64,000 nucleotides of DNA from Burkholderia aenigmatica (GTDB taxonomy: Bacteria; Pseudomonadota; Gammaproteobacteria; Burkholderiales; Burkholderiaceae), in contig NZ_CABVQC010000003.1 in assembly GCF_902499175.1 (NCBI RefSeq), forward strand, positions 1 through 64,000, in the 5' to 3' direction. Below the pieces are notes generated by a model that made no database searches, was not told the origin of the DNA, and worked only from the letters and a program-made list of their open reading frames with translations. How positions within the stretch are numbered: position 1 is the first letter of the stretch; each line of letters starts with the position of its first letter. Both the position numbers and the translations under genes were made by a program. Below are positions 1 through 8,477 of the stretch, one piece after another.

Positions 1-84
1 GCCGGAAATGGTCGCCGCCTGCTCGAGCGCCGCGGGCGGCGCAAACTGGCGGGTTTCGTGAAGAACCGATTCAATCGTGGACAA
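1..84 (-). CDS. acs: Acetyl-CoA synthetase, N-terminal fragment (runs off the window)
   Basis: Only the first 28 codons are visible. The translation starts STIESVLHE and continues RQFAPPAALEQAA, which resembles the N-terminus of AMP-forming acetate-CoA ligases of Burkholderia. The start is a TTG at 84, chosen because AGGAG lies about 7 bases upstream and no ATG is available in frame. The enzyme would activate acetate to acetyl-CoA with ATP, the last step of ethanol oxidation. This fits its place next to the PQQ alcohol dehydrogenase locus and the sigma-54 promoter just upstream. The assignment rests on a short stretch plus context. Confidence 0.6.
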   Translation of the reverse strand, partial: MSTIESVLHETRQFAPPAALEQAATISG

Positions 85-131
85 ACGTGTCTCCTTGCGT
101 TCTTGTGGTGCCTGACGGCGTTCGGGAAAAT

Positions 132-146
132 GCAACATGCATGCCA
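132..146 (-). promoter_or_regulatory. Sigma-54 promoter of acs
   Basis: Read on the minus strand the element is TGGCATGCATGTTGC, which matches the -24/-12 consensus TGGCAYGNNNNTTGC at every fixed position. The GG and GC are separated by exactly 10 bases. The predicted start of transcription is near 120, giving a leader of about 35 bases to the TTG start at 84. The element is of the same type as those upstream of the dehydrogenase, TonB receptor, activator and pqqA. Confidence 0.75.
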
Positions 147-274
147 GTATTGATGTTCGATGCACGCATGTGGCGACAGCCTCGGCAGCCGGGCGCGTGC
201 CGATCGATCCGTTCGAACGGGCGACGTCCCGGACGGTAGCGCGAGGCGGCGGGGCGTTCAGAAATGCAGCACGG

Positions 275-284
275 TGTGTTGCAG
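275..284 (+). promoter_or_regulatory. Possible activator half-site upstream of acs
   Basis: The stretch TGTGTTGCAG matches the half-site GGTGTTGCAN that recurs in the dyads at 5840-5892 and 11887-11928. It lies about 155 bases upstream of the predicted acs transcription start, a normal distance for a sigma-54 enhancer site. No clear second half-site is visible, so this is tentative. The rest of 147-331 shows no gene. Confidence 0.35.
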
Positions 285-331
285 TCCTGAGCAGATGGCG
301 TTCGGCTCGACAGGCGGCTGAGGCGGTCGCG

Positions 332-2239
332 TCAGGTGAGCAGCGATCGCAGTGCCGGTGCGTGCCTGAATTGCCGGATTCGTTCGAGCGCCGACACCTC
401 TATCTGACGAACGCGTTCGGCCGACAGGTTCAGTTGCCGGCCGATCTCACGCAGCGAATACTCGCTTTCGACATCGATGCCGTACCTCAGACGAAGAATC
501 CACGCTTCGCGTGCGGGCAGGCTGTCGATCAGCGTCGCCACCGCGGTACGAAGCTGGCCGGCGCTCGCGGATTCTTCCGGGGTTGGCGCATCGGGGTCGA
601 TCGTGACGTCGCATAACGTGAGGTCGTGATCGGGCGAAATGGGTGAGTCCGCGGAGACGGGCTCGCGCACGATGCTCATCAGTTCGCGTATCTTGTCGAC
701 GGGCAGCTGCATCTGTGTGGAGAGTGCGGGCGCATCGGCGACATCGCCGGTTCGTTGCCGGTGCGTTCGCGCGAGCCGCGAGAGCTTGTTGAGCGAGTCG
801 ACCGTATGCGCGGGCACGCGTATCGTGCGGCCCTGATCGGCGAGCGCATGCGTGATGGCCTGTCGGACCCACCAGGTCGCATAGGTCGAGAACTTGAAGC
901 CGCGCCGGTGATCGTAGCGATCGACGGCCTTCAACAAGCCGATATTGCCCTCCTGGATCAGATCGAGGAATGGCAGGCCGCGATCGGGATACCGTTTGGC
1001 GACCGATACGACGAGCCGAAGATTGCTCCGGAACAGCTTCGTTCTCGCGGGTTGCATCGCGCGGTCGATCCGCGACAGCCGTGCATCGAGCGCGACCGCG
1101 ATGTCGAGCGGCAGGGGCGACTGGCCGGCGAGACGGGCGAGTGCGAGACGGGCGTCGATCAGTGCCGGCGCGTGGCGGGCGAGGGCAGCGGCGCATTCCG
1201 GATGCGCGGCGATGCATTCGTGCAGCCATGCGCGCGCGTCGTCGCACGGTGCGAAGAGGTCGCGGCACGTGGATCCGGTAAGCATGCCCGACTCGACCAG
1301 GGTATCGACTAGCCGTGTTTCGATCTGGCGTGCCTGGGTGGCGCGTTCGCCGATCGCATGACCGATACGCTCGATTGCGCGGGAGGTAAAGCGGATCCTG
1401 CCGGTCAACGCGGCAGCCTCGCGAATCAGCGCGCGATAACCGGCCGAGGCGAACCCGTCGACGTTCAATGCGAGTCGCATCGCCGGTGCGAGCGAACCGG
1501 CGCGCGCGAGCGATTCGGCGACCGCATCGCGCCACGCCGGACTGTCCGGGGCGAGGCCCGTGCTGCCTTCCGGCGCCGGCGACGCCATGGTCGGATCGGG
1601 CGCCGCGTCGTTCCCGGGCGAATCGTGGGGCAGCATCGCCGGCGCTTGGGCGAGCGATTCCGCATCGTCGGCGAACCCCGTCACGTAGACCGATGCCGCG
1701 ACCTTGCCGGCGCGGACGTCGTCCGCCATCGCCGCGATGCCGGCGAGCGCAGTCGGATCCCGGCTCAACGCGTCGATGCACGCCGCCCGCCCGCGCTCCA
1801 GATGGAGCGCGAGCGCGATCTCGTCGTCGCGTTCGAGCAGCGGCGTCGCGCTCATGTCCCGCAGATAGAGCCGGACCGGATCGTTGGTTCGGCCCAGGAG
1901 CAGATCGTCGGCCGCGAGCGGCGTCGATGCGTCGGCGAGCGGTAACGTGACATCCGGCGCCTGCGCAAAATGACGGTCGAGTGTCCACGCGGTACGCGAG
2001 CCGGCATGCTCGCGTACCTCGATACCGAGCTCGCGGAGCATCGACGCGGCCGCATTCACATCCGCGTCTTCGGCGGCATCGTCGGGCAACGCGTCGGCGA
2101 TTTCGCCGTGCGTCACGTATCCGCGATCGATGCTCAGCGCGATCAGCGCATGCAGATGCGCCGCGCGTTCGGTGTCCGTGCCGCGGCGCGGTGCGCTGTC
2201 GCGTCCGCGCGCGGGGCCGGGATCAAGCAAGCTTTGCAT
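332..2239 (-). CDS. RpoD-like sigma-70 family RNA polymerase sigma factor
   Basis: The 635-residue protein has the layout of a primary-type sigma factor. A region 1.1-like segment lies near residues 30-80 ([12 protein letters not shown]), and region 1.2 starts near 120 ([10 protein letters not shown]). A long variable segment follows, then region 2 near 415-490 ([32 protein letters not shown]), then regions 3 and 4 with a C-terminal helix-turn-helix ([19 protein letters not shown]). I chose ATG 2239; a TTG at 2266 would extend it but has no ribosome site. The start overlaps the end of the HiPIP gene by 17 bases, so it is probably co-transcribed as the last gene of the alcohol dehydrogenase operon. 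Its variable middle part differs from housekeeping RpoD, so I read it as a paralogue with a restricted role, not the main sigma factor. Confidence 0.85.
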   Translation of the reverse strand: MQSLLDPGPARGRDSAPRRGTDTERAAHLHALIALSIDRGYVTHGEIADALPDDAAEDADVNAAASMLRELGIEVREHAGSRTAWTLDRHFAQAPDVTLPLADASTPLAADDLLLGRTNDPVRLYLRDMSATPLLERDDEIALALHLERGRAACIDALSRDPTALAGIAAMADDVRAGKVAASVYVTGFADDAESLAQAPAMLPHDSPGNDAAPDPTMASPAPEGSTGLAPDSPAWRDAVAESLARAGSLAPAMRLALNVDGFASAGYRALIREAAALTGRIRFTSRAIERIGHAIGERATQARQIETRLVDTLVESGMLTGSTCRDLFAPCDDARAWLHECIAAHPECAAALARHAPALIDARLALARLAGQSPLPLDIAVALDARLSRIDRAMQPARTKLFRSNLRLVVSVAKRYPDRGLPFLDLIQEGNIGLLKAVDRYDHRRGFKFSTYATWWVRQAITHALADQGRTIRVPAHTVDSLNKLSRLARTHRQRTGDVADAPALSTQMQLPVDKIRELMSIVREPVSADSPISPDHDLTLCDVTIDPDAPTPEESASAGQLRTAVATLIDSLPAREAWILRLRYGIDVESEYSLREIGRQLNLSAERVRQIEVSALERIRQFRHAPALRSLLT

Positions 2240-2537
2240 AGACGTTGCACCAGCCTTCGGCGGCAACCGCCTTGCCCGCGAACATCGGACACGTGCCGGA
2301 GGATTCGCCTGCGGCGGCCTTGTAGAACCGGCAGTTCGAACAGGTCTGGCCAGCCTGGTACTTCGGGAACTTGCCCGCGTCGACGGTTGTGGCCTTTGCG
2401 CGGTAGCCGAGCGTCTTCGCGGCCGCGTCGTTTTCGTCGACGGGCGGTGCGGCCGCGAATGCGCGGGTGCCGGCCGCGAGTGTGGCGCACAGGCTGGCCG
2501 CGTGGACGAGGAAGGTTCTGCGATTGGGGGAGGTCAT
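2223..2537 (-). CDS. High-potential iron-sulfur protein (HiPIP)
   Basis: The 104-residue protein carries a Tat-type signal (NRRTFLV, then a hydrophobic run ending near AFA, residue 28). The mature part has the four-cysteine HiPIP pattern C66-x2-C69...C83...C97 that binds one 4Fe-4S cluster ([21 protein letters not shown]). HiPIPs are periplasmic one-electron carriers. It lies 98 bases downstream of the fused binding protein/cytochrome c gene and overlaps the sigma factor gene, so it is likely made together with the dehydrogenase. A role in passing electrons from the cytochrome towards a terminal oxidase is inferred. Confidence 0.9.
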   Translation of the reverse strand: MTSPNRRTFLVHAASLCATLAAGTRAFAAAPPVDENDAAAKTLGYRAKATTVDAGKFPKYQAGQTCSNCRFYKAAAGESSGTCPMFAGKAVAAEGWCNVYAKLA

Positions 2538-2635
2538 GGCGTTATCCGGCGTGAAATGAAAAGATGAAGTCCGGCCCCCGCGCCGGGCATGCTTCCCGGT
2601 GCGGGGGGCGGTCGAAACGAAAGCGGGCGGGAAAG

Positions 2636-3844
2636 TTACTTGCGCGGTCCGGCGATGAGCGGCGCCTTCGACGCAGTGGCGATATCGGCGGTCAGCTTGT
2701 GCTTGGACGCATCGTAGCCATTCGAGTAAAGCAGGAATGCCATCACATCCTCGTATTCCTGTGCCGTCATCTTGCCGGGGCGATCGGCCGGCATGTTGTT
2801 CGACAGGTACTGGAAGATGCCACCGACCGTGATGTGCGACTTGCCCTCCGGGGCGAAGGCTTCTCCGCTCAAGGCGGGGGCGGTATTGCCTTCGAGCTGG
2901 TCGCCGTGACATTTCGCGCAGGCGTCGGCATAGAGCTTCTTGCCATGCTGTACCTGTGCCTCGTCGAACGACGGTATCTCTTCGCCTTCGCTGGCTGAAA
3001 CCTTGACGAAGCCGCTCTTTGCCGGGCGCTGTTGCGCGGATGCGACCGCGCCGTCGAGAAACCGGCCGGTTGCACGCGCAGCGGTGGCCTGCGTGACGGT
3101 GTCCGGAAGCGCCCACGCGCGCGTGAGCGAGGCGAGGCGGCCATCGCCGTTCATTCGAGACAACGTTGCGTCGATGCGCTTTTGCAATGCGTCCTTGCCC
3201 GGGCCGAATGCGAACGACAGTTGCCAATTGGAGTACGGCGACGAAGTCGCCGCAACCTGGAACCGTTGGTGCGGGTGCGCATGCTCGTATGCGACGACGC
3301 TCGGATACCAGACGATTGCGCGCTGGGCACGGCCTGCGGCGACCGCACCGATCGTTTTCTCGCTCGTATTTTCGAGGTCGAAGCGGGCGTTCGGCTGCTG
3401 TGCGGCGATCAGCTGCGACGGGCTGCCGTACGTGGCCGCGATCGTTTCCTTTGCACCTGACGAGGCCTGCGCGTCGCGCAACGACACGCTGACGTATCCG
3501 GAGCGCAGATAACCCTGCGAGAACGTCATTCTGGATCCCGACGCATCGGCGATTTCCGAGCGCGGAAAACCCGCGATCACATCGCAGTCGCGTTCGAGCG
3601 ATTTCTTCAGCTCGCTGGCGGAGATGCCGTCGTCGCCGCCATCGTCGTCGACGCCACGCCTGTTGAACGTTGCGGCGATGCCTGCGGTGCGGAAGACTTC
3701 GCGCGCAACGGATCGGTCGAGCGCCGTGGTCGGGCTGCCGGGCAGCGTGCAAATGCGCACGCCGGCCGACGCGGCTGCCGGTGTCAGCGCCACGCCCACG
3801 GCGAGCAGACTGGCAACGGTAACGGAAGTGAGGCGAGTATTCAT
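2636..3844 (-). CDS. Fusion of a MoxJ/XoxJ-like periplasmic binding domain with a c-type cytochrome
   Basis: The 402-residue protein has a signal peptide (cleavage near ASA, residue 27). An N-terminal solute-binding-like domain spans about 29-250 and resembles the MoxJ/XoxJ proteins found beside methanol-type PQQ dehydrogenases. The C-terminal cytochrome c domain spans about 285-385, with heme motif C309-A-K-C312-H313 and probable axial M351 (NNMPADRPG). In most such systems the J protein and the G-type cytochrome are separate genes; here both are in one reading frame. The gene follows the dehydrogenase by 80 bases on the same strand, so it is probably the direct electron acceptor and perhaps the activating partner. 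The fusion is read directly; the function is inferred from family and neighbours. Confidence 0.85.
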   Translation of the reverse strand: MNTRLTSVTVASLLAVGVALTPAAASAGVRICTLPGSPTTALDRSVAREVFRTAGIAATFNRRGVDDDGGDDGISASELKKSLERDCDVIAGFPRSEIADASGSRMTFSQGYLRSGYVSVSLRDAQASSGAKETIAATYGSPSQLIAAQQPNARFDLENTSEKTIGAVAAGRAQRAIVWYPSVVAYEHAHPHQRFQVAATSSPYSNWQLSFAFGPGKDALQKRIDATLSRMNGDGRLASLTRAWALPDTVTQATAARATGRFLDGAVASAQQRPAKSGFVKVSASEGEEIPSFDEAQVQHGKKLYADACAKCHGDQLEGNTAPALSGEAFAPEGKSHITVGGIFQYLSNNMPADRPGKMTAQEYEDVMAFLLYSNGYDASKHKLTADIATASKAPLIAGPRK

Positions 3845-3924
3845 GGTCGTGTGTCCGGTTGAAGCGGGTAGGGCGTCGCGCCCACATCGGGCGCATGCGG
3901 GCGCGACTCGGGCCTGATGCCTGT

Positions 3925-5646
3925 TCAGTCGAGCGCGAACACGTAGAGCGTGCCGCCGCGCGGAACGTCCTTGGCGATGTCGGCCATCGGGCCACCCCAG
4001 ATCGGGTTCGCGCCGCCATAGCCGGCGAGCACGGCGACATATTCCTTGCCGTCGACCTCATACACCGACGGCTGGGAAATGATGCCGCTCGCGAGTTGCG
4101 GGCTCTCCCAGAGCACCTTGCCGGTTGCGGTGTCGAACGCATACAGGTGGCCGTCGAGCGAGCCGCTGAACGCGAGACCGCTCGCGGTGGTCGCGACGCC
4201 GCCGTTCCAGGGCTTCTTCGACCAGTGGCTCCACAGCTTCTTGCCGGTGTTGACGTCGATTGCCGTCAGTTCGCCGTAGCCCTCGCTGCCCGGTTCGGGC
4301 TTGATCTCGAAGCCTTCGCCGAGATACGGCAGGCCTTCCATGTAGCTGACCGACTTGCCGGTAAGGCTCATGCACGCATGCAGCGCTGGCACGACCGCGA
4401 TGTTGCGTTCCTGGTCGTACGAGATCGACCACCAGTTCTTGCCGCCGAGGAAGCTCGGGCACGTTTCAATCGTCGTGCCGGCCTTCGGGAACTTCGATTC
4501 GTCCTGGATCGGCTTGCCGTCGGCCGTGTAACCGGTGACTGACAGCGCCTTCACGAACGGCGTCGCATAAATCAATTTGCCGGTCGTGCGGTCGATCGCG
4601 TGGAAGAAGCCGTTTCGATCCGCGTGGATGATCGCGTCGTAGTCTTTGCCTTTGTACTTGATGTCCGCGAGGACAGCCGCGTTCACGCCGTCGTAGTCCC
4701 ACGTATCGTTGTTCGTGTACTGGTAGTGCCACTTCAGATTGCCGTTCTTCGCATCGAGCGCGAGCAGCGAGTCGGAATACAGGTTGTCGCCGGGGCGCAG
4801 GGCCGCGAGCCACGGGCCCGGGTTGCCGACACCCCAGTAAAGCGTGCGGGACGCGGCGTCGTACGTGCCGGTGAGCCAGGCCGCGCCACCGCCGTGGCTC
4901 TGCATGCCGTCGGGCCAGGTTTCCGCGCCCTTTTCTCCGGAAGCGGGGATCGTGTAGCGTTTCCAGACTTCGGAGCCGTTCTCCGGATTCAGCGCGGCGA
5001 TGTAGCCGCGAATACCGTATTCGCCGCCGGACGTGCCGACGACGATCGCACCATCGATCGCGAGCGGTGCAAGCGAGAACGCGTAGCCGAGGCCCGGCTC
5101 GAACATCTGCTTCTTCCACACGAGATTGCCGGTCTGCGCGTCGAGCGCGGCGACTTCGCCACTCAGCATTGCGACATAGACGTTCTTGCCGTACAGCGCG
5201 ACGCCGCGATTCACGACGTCGCAGCACGCGGTCTTGAACGACGCGGCGCCGAGCTTCGGCTCGTATTTCCACAGCTGCTTGCCCGTCTTGGCATCGAATG
5301 CGTAGACGTTGTCCTTCGGCGTCGTCACGAACAGATAGTCGCCGTTGACGATCGGCGTGGCCTCGAAGCCCTGCTTCAGGTCGGCGGGGAACTTGTAGGC
5401 CCACACCTGCTTGAGATCCTTCGCGTTCGACGTGTCGATCTGCTTGAGCGGCGAATGCGAGCGGCCGTCATAGGTGCGGTAGTAGGTCAGCCAGCCCGGA
5501 TCGGTGTGCGCATCGGTCAGCCGCTGGTAGGTCACGGCCGGGTAGTCCGCGGCCGCTTCCACGAGGCCGGGGTTCAGCGCGACGGCGGCCGCCACCGCGA
5601 TTCCGATCGTCGCCAGCCGGCTCGCTGAAGCCGAGAGTTTCTTCAT
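3925..5646 (-). CDS. PQQ-dependent alcohol dehydrogenase, lanthanide-type active site
   Basis: The 573-residue periplasmic quinoprotein has a signal peptide to about residue 32 (LVEAAA) and an eight-bladed propeller with repeated tryptophan-docking motifs (AxDAKTGKxLW). Adjacent cysteines C141-C142 match the disulfide next to PQQ. Probable metal ligands are E209 (SGGEYG), N275 (GVGNPG) and the catalytic D317. D319, two residues later in WDYDGVN, is the extra aspartate seen in lanthanide-dependent XoxF, ExaF and PedH enzymes; calcium-type enzymes have Ala, Ser or Thr there. It oxidises primary alcohols (probably ethanol and others) to aldehydes. The ATG at 5646 is preceded by CAGGAGA. It heads an operon with the cytochrome fusion, HiPIP and sigma factor, and is driven by a sigma-54 promoter. 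Confidence 0.93.
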   Translation of the reverse strand: MKKLSASASRLATIGIAVAAAVALNPGLVEAAADYPAVTYQRLTDAHTDPGWLTYYRTYDGRSHSPLKQIDTSNAKDLKQVWAYKFPADLKQGFEATPIVNGDYLFVTTPKDNVYAFDAKTGKQLWKYEPKLGAASFKTACCDVVNRGVALYGKNVYVAMLSGEVAALDAQTGNLVWKKQMFEPGLGYAFSLAPLAIDGAIVVGTSGGEYGIRGYIAALNPENGSEVWKRYTIPASGEKGAETWPDGMQSHGGGAAWLTGTYDAASRTLYWGVGNPGPWLAALRPGDNLYSDSLLALDAKNGNLKWHYQYTNNDTWDYDGVNAAVLADIKYKGKDYDAIIHADRNGFFHAIDRTTGKLIYATPFVKALSVTGYTADGKPIQDESKFPKAGTTIETCPSFLGGKNWWSISYDQERNIAVVPALHACMSLTGKSVSYMEGLPYLGEGFEIKPEPGSEGYGELTAIDVNTGKKLWSHWSKKPWNGGVATTASGLAFSGSLDGHLYAFDTATGKVLWESPQLASGIISQPSVYEVDGKEYVAVLAGYGGANPIWGGPMADIAKDVPRGGTLYVFALD

Positions 5647-5738
5647 GGTTGTCTCCTGAGTCATTGTGATCGCACCGCCGCGAACGGTTCGTCGCGCCGG
5701 CACGGTTGGGATTCCGGGCCGAGTGCACTGCCGGTTAC

Positions 5739-5753
5739 GCAAGTCGCATGCCA
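5739..5753 (-). promoter_or_regulatory. Sigma-54 promoter of the PQQ alcohol dehydrogenase operon
   Basis: On the minus strand the element reads TGGCATGCGACTTGC, a full match to TGGCAYGNNNNTTGC with GG and GC 10 bases apart. The predicted start of transcription is near 5727, leaving an 80-base leader before ATG 5646. The paired upstream dyads at 5840-5892 lie at about -113 to -165. Confidence 0.85.
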
Positions 5754-5839
5754 TCGCGGCGCGAAGCCGGCGCGGCGCGGCACACCGGCGTACTGCGCGT
5801 GATGCGCTGTCGGACGCGTCGCGCCATGGCATCCACGAA

Positions 5840-5892
5840 GGTGTTGCATTCAGGTACACCGCCGCACATGAAGTGTTGCCAAACATGACAGG
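5840..5892. promoter_or_regulatory. Shared upstream activator sites between dehydrogenase and TonB genes
   Basis: Two sites sit here. The first (5840-5860) has arms GGTGTTGCAT and GTACACC; the second (5872-5892) begins AGTGTTGCC and ends ATGACAGG. Their starts are 32 bases apart, about three helical turns. The half-site matches those upstream of pqqA. The pair is almost centred between two divergent sigma-54 promoters, about 100-165 bases from each predicted start, so one set of activator sites could serve both. The probable binder is the AcoR-type activator encoded at 9809-11836. The rest of 5647-6060 holds no gene. Confidence 0.65.
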
Positions 5893-5968
5893 TGGTGCAG
5901 TACGCGGGACAGGCGGGCCGTCGCGCGCTTCCGCGCCGCCGGGAATCGGGGCGCGGCGCAGGCAGCGC

Positions 5969-5983
5969 TGGCACAGTTCTCGC
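5969..5983 (+). promoter_or_regulatory. Sigma-54 promoter of the TonB receptor gene
   Basis: The element TGGCACAGTTCTCGC keeps the key GG and GC at the right 10-base spacing and the TGGCA block; it departs from consensus at the G of CACG and in the -12 TT (TC here). The predicted start is near 5995, 66 bases before ATG 6061. It faces away from the dehydrogenase promoter and shares its upstream sites. Confidence 0.65.
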
Positions 5984-6060
5984 GCGTGCGCTTCTCGACA
6001 CCACATCGCCGTGCGGTGCATTGCATGAGCCGGCGGAATACAAGCGCGGAGACAAAGGAA

Positions 6061-8406
6061 ATGATCAGGAGGCCATATGCATCCGGGTGGCGCTGTGCGA
6101 TGCGAGGCGGCCGGCGTGTACGACGCGTCGGCACGGCTCTCGGCACGCTCGCGCTGGTCGGCTTGCCGCCCGGTGGCGCGCATGCGCAGCAGCAGGCGGA
6201 CGGCGCCGTGCCACCGGCCGCGGTCATCGTGCCGCAAACGTCGGCTGTCATGTTGCCGGCCATCGTCGTCGTCGGTACGACGCCGCTGCTCGGAATCGGC
6301 ACGCCGCTGTCGGAGGTGCCGGGGAACGTGCAGACGGTGCGTGGCGCGGAACTCGACCGACAGCATCGTGCGACGCTGACCGACTACTTTGCCGCGAACC
6401 TGCAGAGCGTGACGATCTCGGAGGCGCAGGGCAACCCGTACCAGACGGACGTCAACTATCGTGGTTTCACGGCGTCGCCGCTGCTGGGCACGCCGCAGGG
6501 GATGTCGGTGTTCGTCGACGGCGTGCGCGTGAACGAGCCGTTCGGCGACGTCGTGAACTGGGACATCCTGCCCGAGCAGGCGATCGATCGGGTGCAACTG
6601 ATTCCGGGATCCAATCCTGTCTACGGGCGCAATACGCTCGGCGGCGCACTCGCGATCACGACGAAGAATGGCAGGTCGAGCCCGGGCGGAGAGGCGGAGG
6701 TGTCGGGCGGCTCGTGGGGGCGCAAGACCGTCGGCATCGAGCAGGGCGGGACGGTCGGCTCGAACCTCGACTACTATGCAACCGCTAACGTCGCAAACGA
6801 CGGCGGCTGGGCAGACCATAACGCGAGCCGCGTGCGGCAGGCGTTCGGCAAGCTGCGTTACGTCGATGCGGACACGACGCTGTCGATCGCCGGCGGCGGC
6901 GCGGACAACACGCTATACGGCACCCAGACGATTCCGCGCTCATTCCTCGGTAATCCGAAGCAGGCATACACGTATCCGGATCTGAACCGCAACAGCGCCG
7001 GGTACCTGACGCTGTCGGGCGACCGGTTTTTCGGTGAAAACGTCGAGTTGAGCGGCAACGCGTACTACCGGCACCTGAGAAACGCCAATACGAGCAGCAA
7101 CAACAATACGGACTATGGATCTGCCGGCGAGGATGGTGTAGTCGACACGGTACAAGGCAGCAATGCGCAATCGACGATCGTCACCGACAGCTATGGCGGC
7201 AGCGTGCAGCTCACGCTGCTCGGCAAGCTCGGCGGGATGGCCAACCGTCTGATCGCGGGCGGCGCGGTCGATATCGCGAACTCGAGCTACGTCGCGTCGT
7301 CGCAGGACGCGTACTTCACCGACACCCGCGCGGCGGTCGGCGTCGGCGATTTCGTCCAGCAGACCCGCGCGAAGACGCGCAACGCGAACCTCGGCGTATA
7401 CCTGAGCGACGCGTTGTCGCTGACGCCGCACTGGACGCTGACGCTGTCGGGCCGCTATGACTGGTCGAAAGCGCAGATCGGCGACGAGAGCGGCGTGCAG
7501 CCGCTGCTCGACGGCAGCCATACGTTCTCGCGCTTCAACCCTGCGGTCGGGCTCAACTGGAACCCGGTCGCGGGCTTCACCGCGTATGCGGCGTACAACG
7601 AAGGGATGCGCTCTCCGACCGCGATCGAGCTGGCCTGCGCGGACCCATCCGCCCCGTGTTCGCTGCCGAACGACTTCATCGCTGATCCGGCACTCAGGCC
7701 GGTGATCTCGAAGACGTTCGAAGCCGGCTTGCGCGGCCGCGTCGGCGCGGCGACGACCTGGAGCGCCGCGGCCTACCGCACGACACTGGCCGACGACATC
7801 CAGTTCATCAGCAGTCCGGCAAGCGCGCAGGGCTATTTCCGCAATGTCGGCGATACGCGGCGGCAGGGTCTCGAACTTGCGGGTCGCACGCGGCTTGGCC
7901 CGCTCGCTGTCGGCTTGTCGTACAGCTATGTCGATGCGACCTACCGTTCGTCGTGGACCGAACACAGCCCGGCGAATTCGGCGGCCGACGCGGACGGCAA
8001 CGTGAAGGTCAAGCCGGGCGACCGCATTCCCGGCATTCCCGCGCACACGGTGAAGCTGAGGCTCGACTACGCGGCGACGCACGCATGGGATATCGGCGCG
8101 AACGTCACGTGGCGCAGCGGCGTGTACGCGCGCGGCGACGAGAACAACCAGGACGTGAACGGCAGGATCGCGGGCTACGTGCTCGTCGATCTCGACATGC
8201 GCTACCGGATCACGAAACGGTTCGAGGTGTTCGCGAGCGTGACGAACCTGTTCGATAAACGCTACGCGAGCTTCGGCGCGCTCGGCCAGAACTTCTTCAA
8301 CGGACCGAACCACACGTTCGACGGCACCAGTCCGGTGAACGAACAGTTCGTCGGGCCGGGTGCGCCGCGCGGTGCGTGGGCCGGTGTGCGCTATGCATGG
8401 GATTGA
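6061..8406 (+). CDS. TonB-dependent outer-membrane receptor
   Basis: The product of about 781 residues is an outer-membrane importer. A signal peptide (LGTLALVGLPPGGAHAQ) is followed by a plug domain (VQTVRGAELD... GFTASPLLGTPQGMSVFVDGVRV... RVQLIPGSNPVYGRNTLGG) and a 22-stranded barrel ending in the usual aromatic-rich strand (VRYAWD). I chose ATG 6061. A well-spaced AGGAGG precedes an ATG at 6077, but that frame is not the gene; ATG 6100 would also keep the signal peptide. The gene diverges from the PQQ dehydrogenase and shares its enhancer sites. Receptors in this setting import lanthanide chelates (LutH/LanA type) or PQQ (PqqU/YncD type). Substrate is inferred from context, not from the sequence. 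Confidence 0.9.
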   Translation: MIRRPYASGWRCAMRGGRRVRRVGTALGTLALVGLPPGGAHAQQQADGAVPPAAVIVPQTSAVMLPAIVVVGTTPLLGIGTPLSEVPGNVQTVRGAELDRQHRATLTDYFAANLQSVTISEAQGNPYQTDVNYRGFTASPLLGTPQGMSVFVDGVRVNEPFGDVVNWDILPEQAIDRVQLIPGSNPVYGRNTLGGALAITTKNGRSSPGGEAEVSGGSWGRKTVGIEQGGTVGSNLDYYATANVANDGGWADHNASRVRQAFGKLRYVDADTTLSIAGGGADNTLYGTQTIPRSFLGNPKQAYTYPDLNRNSAGYLTLSGDRFFGENVELSGNAYYRHLRNANTSSNNNTDYGSAGEDGVVDTVQGSNAQSTIVTDSYGGSVQLTLLGKLGGMANRLIAGGAVDIANSSYVASSQDAYFTDTRAAVGVGDFVQQTRAKTRNANLGVYLSDALSLTPHWTLTLSGRYDWSKAQIGDESGVQPLLDGSHTFSRFNPAVGLNWNPVAGFTAYAAYNEGMRSPTAIELACADPSAPCSLPNDFIADPALRPVISKTFEAGLRGRVGAATTWSAAAYRTTLADDIQFISSPASAQGYFRNVGDTRRQGLELAGRTRLGPLAVGLSYSYVDATYRSSWTEHSPANSAADADGNVKVKPGDRIPGIPAHTVKLRLDYAATHAWDIGANVTWRSGVYARGDENNQDVNGRIAGYVLVDLDMRYRITKRFEVFASVTNLFDKRYASFGALGQNFFNGPNHTFDGTSPVNEQFVGPGAPRGAWAGVRYAWD

Positions 8407-8477
8407 GCGTGACGCGGTCGCGCCTGTTGTCGCGTCATGACGTGAGCAGGCGCCGGATTGCGCCCGGCATGAGCAGG

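Noticed and set aside
6077-6379. Open frame starting at an ATG with an excellent AGGAGG site, just inside the TonB receptor gene
   Set aside because: Its translation is Arg/Ser-rich without motifs and it lies wholly out of frame within the receptor signal peptide and plug; the ribosome-site match appears to be chance.
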